Origin: Diphasiastrum complanatum
Taxonomy: Eukaryota; Streptophyta; Lycopodiopsida; Lycopodiales; Lycopodiaceae
Direction: 5' to 3'
Assembly (NCBI GenBank): GCA_029204225.1
Contig: CM055097.1
Span: 75,218,773-75,282,772 of the forward strand
Length of the DNA stretch: 64,000 nucleotides
Shown here: positions 21,370 through 33,420 of the stretch, one piece after another
How positions within the stretch are numbered: the first letter of the stretch is position 1
How the letters are laid out: every line of letters begins with the position of its first letter
The notes under the pieces: model-generated
What the model was told of the DNA's origin: nothing
The model's input: only the letters and a program-made list of their open reading frames with translations
Databases searched by the model: none
Program-made: the position numbers and the translations under genes

Positions 21370-22392
21370 TCATGTTCCCCATAGTGCAGCATACATATGA
21401 CTTTCTCCATAATCGTTTTGTTTTTTGTGCTCTGCAAGCCCATTTTGTTGTGGCGTGTATGGCATTGTGAACTCCCATTTTATGCCATGAGTGTTGCAAA
21501 AGTCGTCAAATGCATTACTCCTATTTCCCCCGCCATTGTCTGTCCTAAGTTTCTTTACTTTGCATCTTGTATAATTCTCAACAAGTCTCTTGAAATCTTG
21601 GAAAGCATTGAAGGCTTGACTCTTACATTTTAAAAACTCTATAAACACCATCCTAGAGCAATCATCTATAAATATGACATAGTATCTTGCCCCCCCTAAT
21701 GGCGTTACCTCCATAGGCCCACACAAATCAGAATGAACCAGGCCTAACAACTGGTGTTCATGTTTTCCCTCATAACTAGCAAACGGCCCTCTAACTTGTT
21801 TTCCATACAGGCAGACATCATAACTCGCAATATCGGAATTGAAATCAAAGTCAAAATCTCTCACTAAATTCCCTTTTGCTAGACCTCTTGTGCCAAACAT
21901 TATATTTCTTATATTTCTATAGTAGCAACACAGGCAATCTCTCTCTTTTTTGCAAAACCATCTACCTTGTAAAGTCTCCCCTTTCTGTTCCCAATTGCTA
22001 TAGAAAAACCATGAACCATCTACCTTGTAAAGTCCCCCCTTTTTGTTTCCAATTTCTATAGAAAAACCATCAACCATCAGGCTACACTCTTTTTTGCTAA
22101 ACGTGATTTCAATACTAATATATGTTATGTTACTAACTAATACAAGGTTCTTTGCAATGTCAGGCACATGCAATACTTCACTAAGTATAACATGTTTCAC
22201 TTCACTTAACTGTAGACATACAAATCCTATCCCAACAGCAGTAATGACCCCTTTGTTACCCACAATGACCTCCTTACCTCCTGCAATAAGCTCATAGGTG
22301 ACAAAGAAGCCTTTGTTATATGTCATATGGCTGGTGGCCGCAGAATCTAGATACCATGATGGATCCTCGTTGCTTTTGCATCCCCTCAGCAA
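21370..22392 (-). pseudogene. Copia protease, GAG-pre-integrase and integrase
   Basis: A 340-codon frame of the same element. Protease: PSWYLDSAATSHMT near residue 12. Integrase core: HSDLCGPMEVTPLGGARYYV with first Asp, KLRTDNGGGNRSNAFDDF with second Asp, MPYTPQQNGLAEHKKQ with Glu (E of the DDE triad; the usual R after it is H). Between them, the GAG-pre-integrase region is disturbed by a ~60-bp tandem duplication, which repeats a KKGGLYKVDGSWFF-like stretch out of frame and removes the normal HH-CC zinc-binding pattern. The Arg usually found after TDNGGE is also altered. Not functional as it stands. Confidence 0.88.
21957..22078. repeat. ~60-bp tandem duplication inside copia polyprotein
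   Basis: The phrase AACCATCTACCTTGTAAAGT and the following ~40 bp occur twice in a row (from about 21957 and from about 22015), with a few differences such as CTCCCCTTTCTG versus CCCCCCTTTTTG. The copies are diverged by roughly 10 percent, so the duplication is not recent. Confidence 0.8.
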
Positions 22393-22398
22393 GCTCGT

Positions 22399-23000
22399 CT
22401 AGCTAACCTCCCCACAATTATCTGATGAAGAATCAACTGAGGATCCCTTCTCGTTTGTCACTACCATGATGCAACTAGTTTCCTCCCCTTCTTCTTCGAT
22501 GAGCTTGGCTTCAGCAGCAATCCTTTTCTTGATGTCTTCATGCTTCTTGGGACAATGCGGCCTCACAAAATGTCCTACTTGATCATAGTAGTAGCACTTC
22601 ACGTCCTTCTTCTTCTTTAATCCTTCCTTCTTCTGGCTTGAGTCCTTCTAGTGATAACCACTTCCTTGCACTTCATCTTTCTTGATCTTCACGTTCTTGA
22701 ATTCGGTGATGAATGCAACATCTACTTGTTTGCCACTCAACTGTTTCCTCACATCATCCTGTAGCAATCGAGACTGCACACGTAATCGACTGTCAGGCAA
22801 ACTGCCCAAGATCCTAAATACAAGTTGTCTCTCATCAACTAGCGCTCCAGCCTCTTCCAATTGTGTTGCCATAGTCTTGATCTTCTCAAGATGTAGGTTC
22901 ATGCTGCCTCTAGCTTTCATCTTGACATTTGCCAATTGTCTCTACAACAACAGAATGTTGGTGATCCCTTGTGCCTCGTAGCTCTCCTTCAGCTGTTTTA
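22399..23000 (-). pseudogene. Copia Gag with degenerate zinc knuckle
   Basis: 22648-22935 encodes the Gag (UBN2-type) end: MNLHLEKIKTMATQLEEAG, LVDERQLVFRILGSLPDSR. Similarity extends upstream past a stop to about 23000 (QLANVKMKARGSMN). 22399-22602 holds the knuckle KCYYYDQVGHFVRPHC, in which the second Cys of C-x2-C is Tyr and the H-C spacing is one residue too long. The frame continues with an acidic linker towards the protease. It belongs to the same element as 20231-22392. Confidence 0.85.
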
Positions 23001-23049
23001 TTTCTTTCTTGAAAGTCTTTGCATATCTGACTCATCCAATCCCATTACT

Positions 23050-25363
23050 TCCGTCTGTTGGCTGACACTGGTATAAGCCTCAGAATAATATTTTATATAA
23101 TCCTCTTTTTGCAATGCTTATTTCGAGGCTTGTAGCAACATTGATGAAAATTGCACACCTCAGTATAAGCCTTGGTATACAAAATTGATTATGATCATAT
23201 TTTCATAAGAATATGCTTATCGACACTTTGAATTTGATTTTCTATCAACAATATTAGGCCATATATAAAAGTGAAAACCAAAATGTGATATACCATATAA
23301 GAATATCGCGATATCAAATATTTTTTACTCACAAATAACGTATTTTTGTGGCATGCCAGTTAATCAAATAAATATGTAGAGCAATTAATATAATTGATAG
23401 TATAGCAAGTTACAATACATGAATATTTTGTATCATTTATTCATCAGCTATTGCATTGATATCATTTGACAATGTCACAATATCATGCAACAAATATGCC
23501 AAACTAAACAAGTCTATCTCTATCCAGATATTTATTGTGGCTTTGTTATTGATAATTTGATCTTCACTAGTGAATGACAATGGTGACAACAAGATCAATG
23601 ATCGAGGAGGTATATATGTAGTGGGCATTTTCTATCCTACTCTCAACCCTGGATCCAAGCACACAAGCATCAAGGAGGTGAAGCTAGTTGTCACACGGAG
23701 GTTTGTTCCCATGAGAGCGATAACATATTTCATAATCCAACGTGTGCAAATGATTCACATCTAACAGTAAGATCCATTAACACTAATCCACAACAAATGA
23801 TAAAGACTTACTCCTCTCTCTCTCTCCCTTTCTCTCTCACAAAAAGCATAAGTCTTAGAACAATCAATCCCATTAAGCATCAAATCTAACAAATAGCAAA
23901 TCCAAAGAAAACATGAGAGTTAGAGGAGGAGAGATGGAGAGCAGGACATGCCATATCCATTTCATAAGAGGGCCAACATGCTTGTATTGAAATGAAGAGA
24001 ACATGTATAATTGATTCGAAATTACCAATATTGTGAAGTTTTTAGCACGTGTGAACTTCACCACACATCTTACAGGATGTTACTGAGGTGTTGTGATTGA
24101 ACATTAATGATCAATGAACATATTACATGAAAAAACCAAGGCAAGAGCACAATGGCATACCACAAACTCAAAAAACTAACTCCTCACTATGAGAGATAAG
24201 CATCAGAAATAATTCTAAGTGCTCACTATGGGAAAAACAGGCTGCTCTTGGGTAGAGAGAGAAAATGAAGCCAAAAAACTAGGATAGAGAGAGAATGTTG
24301 AAAACCTCATCAAAATCTCAATATTTACAATGTGGCAAACTAGCCAAGAATTCCCTACATCAAGAGGCTCGAGTTTCTAGGTGGATTTCCAAGTGTACAA
24401 TGCTTGATCCACATCATTTAGTTAACTCTACTAACATAGATCCACATCTCAAAGTACATGCATGAGGTGGCAAAAGTTGCATATCTATTTCCTAGACAAA
24501 TTTAGATTTCTCCTAGTTACATTCTTTGCATGCTACCAAACTTTGTGCATGCCAACAAATGTAGATCTACCTAACTCAAACTCGACCTATTCTAGAAGGA
24601 TATGTGCTCAATTCACATTCCTTAATGTACAATAAAACATACAAAGAAACAACATGAGCATAGCCCCCATGGTCAACATAGAGAGATATGTTTTAAAATT
24701 CTTCAATCACCACCACACCCCCTATTGTCTCCACAAACACACTCCCACTCTCCACCGCATCAATCACAACCACCTCTATGCAATCTCCGATGCATTTTTT
24801 TAAATGTCTTTGACGCATCCTTCAACATTGAAGAATTCTCACTTTTACTGTTAAACACGCCACCTACTACCACCACACCATTTCCTACACCCACCACTAT
24901 CGCTACTGCCACCACTTCCACAATACTTTTCACTTCTCCGATCACAACTGTCGTGAGTTAGGCTAAGCCGTCATTTGAGTCAGTTCCTAAGTAGAGAAAC
25001 GAAAGAAGAGCGGATCTTACCCTCGGAATACTCATTCTATGTATGTACTGTCTTCTTAGTATCCATATCCAAGCTAGTTGGGAGAAGCCATAACTCGATC
25101 TAGTTGGAGCCATAGCCGGTGTGGATGCTAAAGACCCAACAAATACTTCTCTTGATCAGTAGCAATAACGATGTTTCTAAATTTTAACTGAATCTAAACT
25201 AGGTATGCTATCGTCATAAGAACATGCTGACAATTATTTTGATGCTCAAAATTTATCAATTTTCAATTCTAAATTTTAACCATGTTTTTTAAGATTTGAA
25301 TTCCATATGCTAATGTGATAAAATCTATTTCTATGCTTCAGATTCGAAAGTTATAGAATAAAG
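23050..25363. other. Non-coding interval
   Basis: No supported gene. It includes a short TC-rich run at 23812-23838 and a low-complexity ACC/CAC-rich stretch at 24705-24960, whose 78-codon frame (Thr/Pro-rich) is compositional. AT-rich sequence with no LTR or terminal repeat that I can define. Confidence 0.4.
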
Positions 25364-25652
25364 AACCATTATTTGAAAGAACACTGAGCGAGCTTTGTAC
25401 ACTATTTGAAATATTTCATGGCAATTTGCAAATCATAATTTTGAATTTCAATTTCATATTGCATTGTCGTTCGGGAGAAAGGCGAATTTTTCAATTTATA
25501 AATTTGAGTAGAAAATCGCTACCTCTTTTTTTGCCAAAAAAATAAAAAAGATGGTTTTCTAACAACTAGCTTTTCTTAGCAAATGCTAACATTGTGAAAA
25601 GATTTCAAATATTCTACAAAGCTCTTTGTGTTTTTTGAAACAATGATTGGTT
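25364..25652 (+). mobile_element. Palindromic MITE-like repeat, copy 2
   Basis: Same organisation as the copies at 2066 and 26340: it starts with ATTTGAAAGAACACTGAG and ends with a diverged inverted version. The middle shows TCGTTCGGGAGAAAGGCGAAT, shared with 26448-26468. More diverged than the other two, so older. Confidence 0.6.
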
Positions 25653-26271
25653 ATTTATAGAATTTTTCTTTTATACTACTTACATGTCGACTTCGGAAAT
25701 CGAACGATATTTAATGCAAAGCCTTGCATAGATATTATTTTATATTCATGAAAACAACCACTTTCTACTTAAAGGTTTGCTTTAGATTCGTATTTGAGTC
25801 ATAGAAAAAATCCATCTCCTACCATAGCCATCTAGTGTACAAACAAGAGTATCTATTGTGGTCACCGAGTCCAAATCGAAATTGATGAATACTTTTGTTT
25901 TCTTAACTTGTTCCCAAACCCTAAATTCTAAACCATGAATGCTCAAGCAGTCTTTTGGTGGAATTTTTAAGCAAGTTAGGTAATTAGTTTATATTGGTCA
26001 TCCATCGATGTGTGATTGGAATAGCTCATAATCAAATCATAAGTCATTATAGTTTCCTTTTTCAAATAATTTGTTGGTGGTAAAAATTGTATAGATATAA
26101 ATTATCTAAAGATTTAGAATAGTCACTAAATGTCTTAAAAGCTTTTTCCATCTTAATGTGCCTTTGGAAGAAACTCTTCTATGATATAGCAAATGTTTAA
26201 GCTCTTTTTACTAAGAACTTTTTGGACAAGTTAGCTGACCATTTTTTATAATTGATATGTGCACTTGTAAA

Positions 26272-27812
26272 AGTGTACATAGATGACCTAAATTTGTCAA
26301 TTTACTATGCTTCTATACTAACAATTTGTTTCAAAAAAATCAAATAAAAAACCGTCGTTTGAAAGAATACTTAGTGAGCTTTGTACATTTTATTCATGGC
26401 AATTTGAAAATCGCAACTTCAAATTTCACTTTTCATATTGCAGTATCGTTTGGGAAAAAGGCGAATCTCCTATTTTACAATTTTGAGAGGGAAATTGTCA
26501 CCTCTTCTTTTGCCATATTATATTTGATCAAAAAGATGGCTCTCTAACAATTGACTTTTTTAACAAATACTAACATTGTGGAAAGATCTCAAATATGCTA
26601 CAAAGCTCATTCAGTGTTCTTTCAAACGATGATTTTTTATTCTATATTATAAAAAGAATTATTTCTTTAACAAGAATAACATTTAGACTCACTTGAACAA
26701 CCTTGTCATTAGCAATCAAAATTAGCTAAACGATATCAACAATTGTCAACTATTTCAGCTTGGACATTATTGCTCACCTCAAATGTCTTGAGTGTTCTGA
26801 AATTTTTTAGAACCATCAACATCTATTTCTTGTAATTACCAAGTACTTGATTGGATGTCTCTTTTTGGCAATGACACTTCTGTCTTTAGTAGAGACAAAG
26901 TATGCTATTTTATTTCGTTGTTTGCTATTTTATTTCAAAATGCAACTTCTTTTTAGCTACAACACGATGACATATGAAACACATGTGTGATGAGTATAAA
27001 ATTTACTTCAAAAAGGTAAATTTTCTAGACATTTTCTTTGTTAAGATGTTAGACAAATCATATGCCTTTAATGTCATGAAATGAACTCAATATAGTAAGA
27101 AACAACAATTCTTTGACTGCATATTTGCATATGTCAGCTTCAAAAAAATATTTGTATACAATTAGCAAGACATGAAAGTGAAAACAGAAAGCAATTTGAA
27201 ATGGCAAGGAACTCACTTACCGATTGTTCTGATGCTTGTCAACACCTTCACATATTTAGCATTTACCACAATGACACAAAGTACAAAGGAATTGGTGTTA
27301 TATCTAGTGAATCATGTAACTCAAGATGTTTGCAAAGAATGGTGGGTATCAATTGTTTCTCAAATCTTATATTAAAAGGTTGGCATATTCCATATATAAA
27401 ACTCGGCTTTTGATCAAGGTGTATGTTTTGCTTCAAAAGCATCAGCTCACTATTCTAGGTTTATATATTACATCAAAGTCAAAACACTGTGGCTTAGGGA
27501 TTCTATTACAACACAGCTCTTTGCTCCATTTTGAGTCTATACAGTTCATGCCCTTCATGTAGAGCAATTGAACTAGTGGCTTATACACTTTAGTGCCCTT
27601 CATGTAGGACAATAATCTATCAATCATCAATTAATCTCTACTATACTTTGAAATTCACGAAAATGATGGAACTATACGAACGTGTTTCTACGCAACATTT
27701 ATAATTGATATGTTAGCTAATCTTTGGAATGACCTAGTTCTGAGGCTTTTGCTTGCTTCGTCATTGGGATTTAGCTACCTCAGCGTGCACAAACCTAAAT
27801 GAGGCTTCATAG
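26272..27812 (-). repeat. Right arm of the 27-kb inverted repeat
   Basis: Reverse complement of 899-2447. Shared landmarks are GGTCATCTA at the inner end and CCTCATTTAGG at the outer end, and a long central stretch is almost identical. Contains MITE copy 3. Confidence 0.85.
26340..26645 (+). mobile_element. Palindromic MITE-like repeat, copy 3
   Basis: Starts with CGTCGTTTGAAAGAATACTTA and ends with GTGTTCTTTCAAACGATGAT, an inverted repeat of about 35 bp. Lies inside the right inverted arm as counterpart of copy 1. Confidence 0.65.
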
Positions 27813-28225
27813 AAGGCAACATAAATATTTAACATTTGGAATAGTCTCACTGAGAGAAAATACCTAGAAATTTTTGAAAATCCACAAATAGATATCGGTT
27901 ATTTAAAAATAGATGTACTCTCATTTTTTGGCATGTGTGCAAGCTGGCGGTTTTATGGAAGATATGGACAATGAGAAATTAGCAGGTGTTTGAGGGGGAG
28001 CTCCCTTCCTTATTGACAACGGCTTGTATTAGACTTGCTATGTTTTTTCTACATACCAGATAAGTTGGTCTACCCTACATGGTATATTAGCTTGGTAGCC
28101 TTTGGGCTTTGTCCGTACATATGGACCTTAGACTGACTTCGGCCTTGAAGATGTTTTTTTGTACTACATGCACAAGAAAATTGTGAGATACGTTAAGCTT
28201 AAGTTTTACCGTGTCGATGCTCCTT

Positions 28226-28330
28226 TTCAACAGTCGAATGTGAAGTGCTCCGCTTTTCTTTGTATTAATTATGGAAGCATTTCGTTAAAGGAATGTTGAT
28301 GTAAATTTTGGGCGGTTTCAAAAGCATTTA
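28226..28330 (+). repeat. Dispersed repeat shared with 60301-60415
   Basis: The sentence GAATGTGAAGTGCTCCGCTTTTC ... TTAATTATGGAAGCATTTCGT ... GTTGATGTAAATTTTGGGCGG recurs at 60311-60412 with minor changes. A second shared block is 29455-29535 versus 61380-61470 (GTGAAGTGTCAAATGATGG, AGTGGCTAGA). Both pairs are on the same strand and keep their order about 1.1-1.2 kb apart. Confidence 0.7.
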
Positions 28331-28599
28331 CTAAAGGCAAAATGTTCATATGTTCATTTAAATTTAGGGCAGAATTCGACACTTCAAGTTATACGATTGG
28401 CAAAATTTACAAGAGGAGCTTTTTTTTTGTTGTAATGCACTTGTGGCAAAACTTGAGTTTATTTCTGTCTCAGACTCTGCATCCATTCCTATTCATAGTC
28501 GTCTACGTCCCTATGTTTTGCTTGGGCAAAGCTGTGAATTTTCTCATGTTGCTCTCGCCCTTGCTCCCTCAGTTTCAGTGATGCCTTCTTCTATTAATA

Positions 28600-29330
28600 T
28601 TTAGGCACTAGAACCCCTTCATCCACATGCCAGTGATACACTTCCTTTGTTTGTGGAAGATTTTCAGCTTGACTTTGATCTACAACTTGCATAAGTTTAT
28701 TTTATTAAAGCTTTCTTCACAGTTCTCGCCTCTCAACTGGCGGGCCTTCAGGAATGGTCTTTGAGCACCTACGTGATTGTTTTTCTCTAGATGATTCTGC
28801 TAGTGTGTCTGATCTTCTTTTCCAGGTGTACTCATGCCTGTGGGTAGATTCCTCCTTCAGCTGCTCATATTTTAGGTGTCGCTCATCTTTTAGCGTTGAA
28901 TAAATCCTCTGGTGGTGTGTGTCCGATTGCGGTGGGTGAATGTCTATATAGGTTGGTTGCTTGTGCCTTTTGTTTCCCATTCCCAAAAGTGTTTCATGCT
29001 CATCTTGTTCCGTTTCAGTTTAAATGTGCTACTCTTGGTGGTTGTGAGACTGTCGTTCATACTTTAAAAGCTATTTTGGATCTTCAATTAGACTCGGTAA
29101 TTTTACAAGTTGATGTTGCTAAATTTGCTTTCAGCTATGTTTCTAGAGTGGCTAATTGGCTATTTTTCAAGAACTTTGTGGTGCTCATGATACACTAGTC
29201 TTGCTCATTCCTTTTGTGTGCTGCTTCTATTGCAGGAGCGGCTACTTCAAAGTTTCTTGCATTACCTATACATAACACTATTCTAGTTACTGATTTACAT
29301 CAAGTAGTTGGTTTTCAGTAATTAATTTAC
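28600..29330 (+). pseudogene. LINE-type reverse transcriptase fragment, plus strand
   Basis: The frame 28896-29198 reads NKSSGGVCPIAVGECLYRLV, QFKCATLGGCETVVHTLKA, LDLQLDSVILQVDVAKFAFS, matching plant non-LTR RT (KPSGGVRPIAVGEVLYRL ... GGCE ... QVDVxNAFNS, where VDVAKFAF replaces the DxxNAF core). Upstream in other frames (28620-28890) the sequence GGPSGMVFEHLRDCFS and DDSASVSDLLFQV also fits. Downstream, PFVCASIAGAATSKF fits the next RT block. The YxDD motif is missing. Stops and frameshifts throughout; a relic. Confidence 0.8.
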
Positions 29331-29751
29331 TATTTTAAGTTTTATTAAGCTTTTCAACTTAATTTCTTTTTGTTGTTCGACATTATCATTCTATATACTT
29401 CATGATCTTTTTGTACATTGATAGGGTTTTCCATCCTTCATTAATAAAAGCAGAGATTTGTCACGTGGTAGCATGATTTTGTGAAGTGTCAAATGATGGT
29501 TGGTCCCTGTAGTCCAAAGTGGCTAGAGGGGCTTTCACACTATAAGTCTCTGGCCGCTTATGTGACAAATGATTTGGCACAGGGGCTACGCCACATAGGG
29601 GGAAGAAGTTGGTGGTGTTTGGGCTAGAGAGAAGTGTCTGGCAACTCTCGCTTCTCCTTCGACAACATGGCTCATATTGAATGTTTTTCGGTGCACTAGC
29701 ACCATCTCTTTTGCACTAGGTCTCTCCCCAAGTTCATCGCCATAGCTATAA

Positions 29752-29853
<102 letters not shown>

Positions 29854-30319
29854 ACATTGCATTCAAAAGCTCATGCCTTATGCCATCGTGAGGATCCTGC
29901 ATGTTGATCAAGTTAAAAGATCTTCCCTCTTCACGGTTTGTGCTAGCAGCTCCTCAACTTATCATAATCAATGTTTTGCATTCGATCACATACATGTTAA
30001 GGAGCTAGATTTTGTAAGTGTTGCTTCCATTCTTGTGATGTTCAATGATTGTTCATTGTTTAAACCAATCAAAACAACAATAATAAATTATTCATTTGAC
30101 TATTGCCCTTCAATTTGTGATTCAAAATAGATAAATAAAATCATGTTGAATTGCATAGCATGCCAGTGTGCCATCTTTGGAGCCTAAAAGGAATATAAAA
30201 TTTCCTAGTTTGGGATTTCATTATTGGATTTTTAACTATGTACCAAACCACAATTCTTAATAATAAACATCAAAATGTAGCATACCATGTGCTATAGTTT
30301 TGTTGAATCATGGCAGGAA

Positions 30320-31125
30320 AGAAACTCGCAAACTCACAAAATGCCAAGGCCCTCATCATAATATTCAGGCCATCCATCTCTTGATAGCTGGCTTTCACAT
30401 CGCTCAATTGCTCTGTAGGACATTTGATGCTTTGTTGTTTTGATGCATGCAGCTACAAACAACAATAACATAACTGCAAAAATTCAAAGTACAGCAAACA
30501 ACAAACTTCAGTCTATATAAGGATACCATAGTAGATTAGAAAATACACCAAATATAGTTACAAGTAAATTCAAAACAAGTAAAGTTCAAATTGAGCTAAC
30601 CATAATTGTGGTTTTTGACAATTAGAATCATCCTATGCATGACATTATAAAAGGAACTTGTCTTTTGTTTGAAATGTCAAATAAATATTGGACAAAATCA
30701 CAAGTAAAAACAAGCCACAATCTAAAAGAAGCATTCATGAACCCAACTGAGTTGTGAAAACCACAAAAAGCTTATCTATGGATTACAAAAGTGCAGTTAC
30801 CAAAACATACCACATCCAGCAATTGACCATACAATAGCCATAAGCACAAAGCAAAGTTCGAAATGTGTCAAATACTGCTCCAAGGCACAAGGACAAAATT
30901 AGATGCATTCCTCTCTGCAATCTGACATATCTACAAGATTATGATTACTTGTGGATTTTGTGTATGCACGAAGAAAAATTATCCACTGAGATCTTGAATC
31001 AACCGAAGTAACTCTCCCAATAGCACTCTCCTCAAAGTCGGCTCTCAAAGCATCATTCTTGCGGATTGGATCATGTACCACTTGGAAGCTTGTTGGCATT
31101 GTGCTCTCTCCCAAGCCTAAAGCCT
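30320..31125 (-). pseudogene. Neutral/alkaline invertase (GH100) gene fragment
   Basis: The minus strand encodes [51 protein letters not shown] (30899-31114). After a one-base shift it continues [20 protein letters not shown] up to a plausible donor at about 30810 (TG/GTATGT). A second exon at 30330-30452, behind an acceptor TTTGTAG, encodes ACIKTTKHQMSYRAIERCES and SRDGWPEYYDEG, ending in a stop. These are consecutive landmarks of plant neutral/alkaline invertases, which hydrolyse sucrose to glucose and fructose in cytosol or organelles. The large middle of the protein is missing, the active-site region after GRR is gone, and a frameshift is present, so this is a relic. Because introns remain, it derives from genomic DNA and not from a processed transcript. 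Confidence 0.8.
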
Positions 31126-31129
31126 AAGA

Positions 31130-32005
31130 GCTTTCAATATAAAATTCTTACGATATTCGACTCATCATTCATGCTAGTGCACTGGAAACAAAATCTCTTA
31201 CAAAAACTTGAAGATTATAGAGTTTAGGATTTCACTTAGCTTGAAAGTCTGCATTAGCTAAATTTTGTCACTTGTGTCAATCAATTTACTTGAGTATTGT
31301 TTGCAAATGATTGGTCTTGTTAATGGTAGAAAAATTCTGACGGGATTTGAATTACATAAAATGCAAAGGACCTTATGGTGTAGTAGCTCGAATCTTATTA
31401 TTAATTAAAAACCATATCATATTTGTGTGTCATATACAAAGTCAATTGATTTTTGATTGATTGACTTTGTATATCAATAGGCATATAACCCAAGAATACT
31501 TGCAACTTGGTCTTCACATATTCAAAGCAACAACAAGAGGTAACAACCATGATTAATAGTTTCTAGGTTATGATGTTTGTTCTCACATATTTTAAGCAAC
31601 AAGAAGAGCTAACAACCATAATTCATGTATGTAATATATTGCATATATTGGGTTACCTAGTTCATTGTATTGTGCGCAATAAAATGCGTAATTGAGTAGG
31701 CTATTGTCATGAACTTTTGGTCTATGCATTTGACCCCAAGTTTAAGATATATAATTATGTATTGGAGATTGGTCTTTTTAGTGACCTTTGCACTTGATAA
31801 GATGGTCATAAAATTATGGCGATGTTGTTAGGTCATGACATAAATGTAATGGCCTCGCCATAATTTTACGGCCGTTGAAACAAGTTTAAAGGTCATCACT
31901 CGAAAAACTTTTAAATTCAGTTGAAAAATATTTTTATTGTCCATAGAATTTTTTTTTTTGCAAAGCTTAACGATACTATTATATATTCACAAATATACAT
32001 GTATA
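31130..32005. other. Non-coding interval
   Basis: No supported gene. An inverted repeat is visible around 31430-31480 (CAAAGTCAATTGATTTTTGA followed by TTGACTTTGTATATCAATA). A second small one surrounds 31800-31890 (AAATTATGGCGATGTTGT versus GCCATAATTTTACGG). Confidence 0.35.
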
Positions 32006-32899
32006 GAAGTTAAACAGCAGTCAAAGGCCCAAACAATAAGCAACCCCTAGAAGGGGGTGCACTATACAAAAAACTATAGGACTCACAGCACGCCATACAA
32101 GGTGGCAGTCCAATATGTCTAAACAACAATAGCAAAATATACAACAAGGTGCAAACAAGCCATCGTCGAAAGAGGTGATGAAGAACCATAAAAAACCTGG
32201 TGATTGTGCACCAACCATATGAGTCATAAAACTGCCAATCTACACAAAAGCCAGAAGTGAAGTAAAGAACATGCCCAAGTAGGTGGATCTCCCAGTAGGA
32301 CAGTGTCAACCGTAAATGGGGCCAAAATGAACCAGCGGTCGAAAAGACGATGGACTTCCAACCACGGGTCTCTGGACAATTGAAAAAAAAGATGTTCAAC
32401 AAACTCCTCTTCGAACTTGCAGAGTGGAGAAAGGTGATCTGGAAGAAAGGGCCATTTAACCATGGAAGGAATTGGTGAGGATGTGGTAGGCTAGGTATAT
32501 GCGCTTACCAATAGGGAGCGAGCAAACAATCTTTAGTCTTTTACGTGACATGGTAGGAGAAACAGAACGTGACCAAGCCTAGTTACAGAAGTCAAAAAAA
32601 AGAGAAGGATGTCGACAAAGGTGAGAAGCTCAATAGCCGAGAAGGGATTGGTCAAGAGAGGGCTCCCACCCATCAGATTTGGAAAAGAAGGGGCAAATCC
32701 AAGGCCCAACATTAGAGGAGTTATAAATCCAAAAGGACCCTTTGTAAATATTCTTTTTATATTTTTTCTCAAAGTTTTCTTACACATGGACCAATCAAAA
32801 CAGTCAAATTTGAAATCTACGTAACGTAGCTCATAAAATTGGAAAAAAAAAAGGTTTTTTTGATAACTCTATGATTCGCCGTCGAAGGCAGCCCGCAAG

Positions 32900-33420
32900 C
32901 ATGCATGACATGCTATCCATAGTATAACATGCAATTTATCATTAAAAAATAGTATAAATTTTTAATCGTAGCTCCAATTGAGACAAAAAAAAATTATATC
33001 GTTGGAAAGTGCTCGACAAGAGCTTTTCAACGGTATCCTAGATGACCTACTTTTGAGCTACCATTTGAAAGTTATAGTAAATCAAAGTTTCTAAAAGAAA
33101 ACTCAATATCGAATCTGTGCAATCATAAGGTACCCTCTCACTAAGAAGGTGCTCTATCCATCCACATAAGTGATATTTGGTTAAAGCGTCCTCTATTTTT
33201 GTGCACAGAAGAGGTATTGGGTCTTTTCAAACTTTTGTCTATAATTTTTAGACAGTTGCTCGGAAGTAGGTCATGTAGGGTGTCGTTAAAAAGCTCTCGT
33301 CAAAGCTCTCGTCGAGCACTTTTTTCAACGATATAATTTTCATCTTAATCGAAGCTATAGTTTATAAGTTATACTATTCTTAATGAACTACAAACTGTAT
33401 ACATAGAATGGTTAAGCATC
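32900..33420. mobile_element. Fold-back / MITE-like element inside the LINE
   Basis: Arms of about 150 bp are inverted copies: 32915-33065 has ATTATATCGTTGGAAAGTGC and ATGACCTACTT, and 33245-33405 reads the same in reverse complement with ATTATATCGTTGAAAAAAGTG and ATGACCTACTT. The right arm carries a 12-bp internal duplication of GCTCTCGTC. No coding capacity. It lies between LINE segments that would otherwise be consecutive. Confidence 0.7.

Noticed and set aside
24725..24961. Thr/Pro-rich 78-codon ORF
   Set aside because: Low-complexity ACC/CAC-rich DNA; no motif, splice or promoter support.
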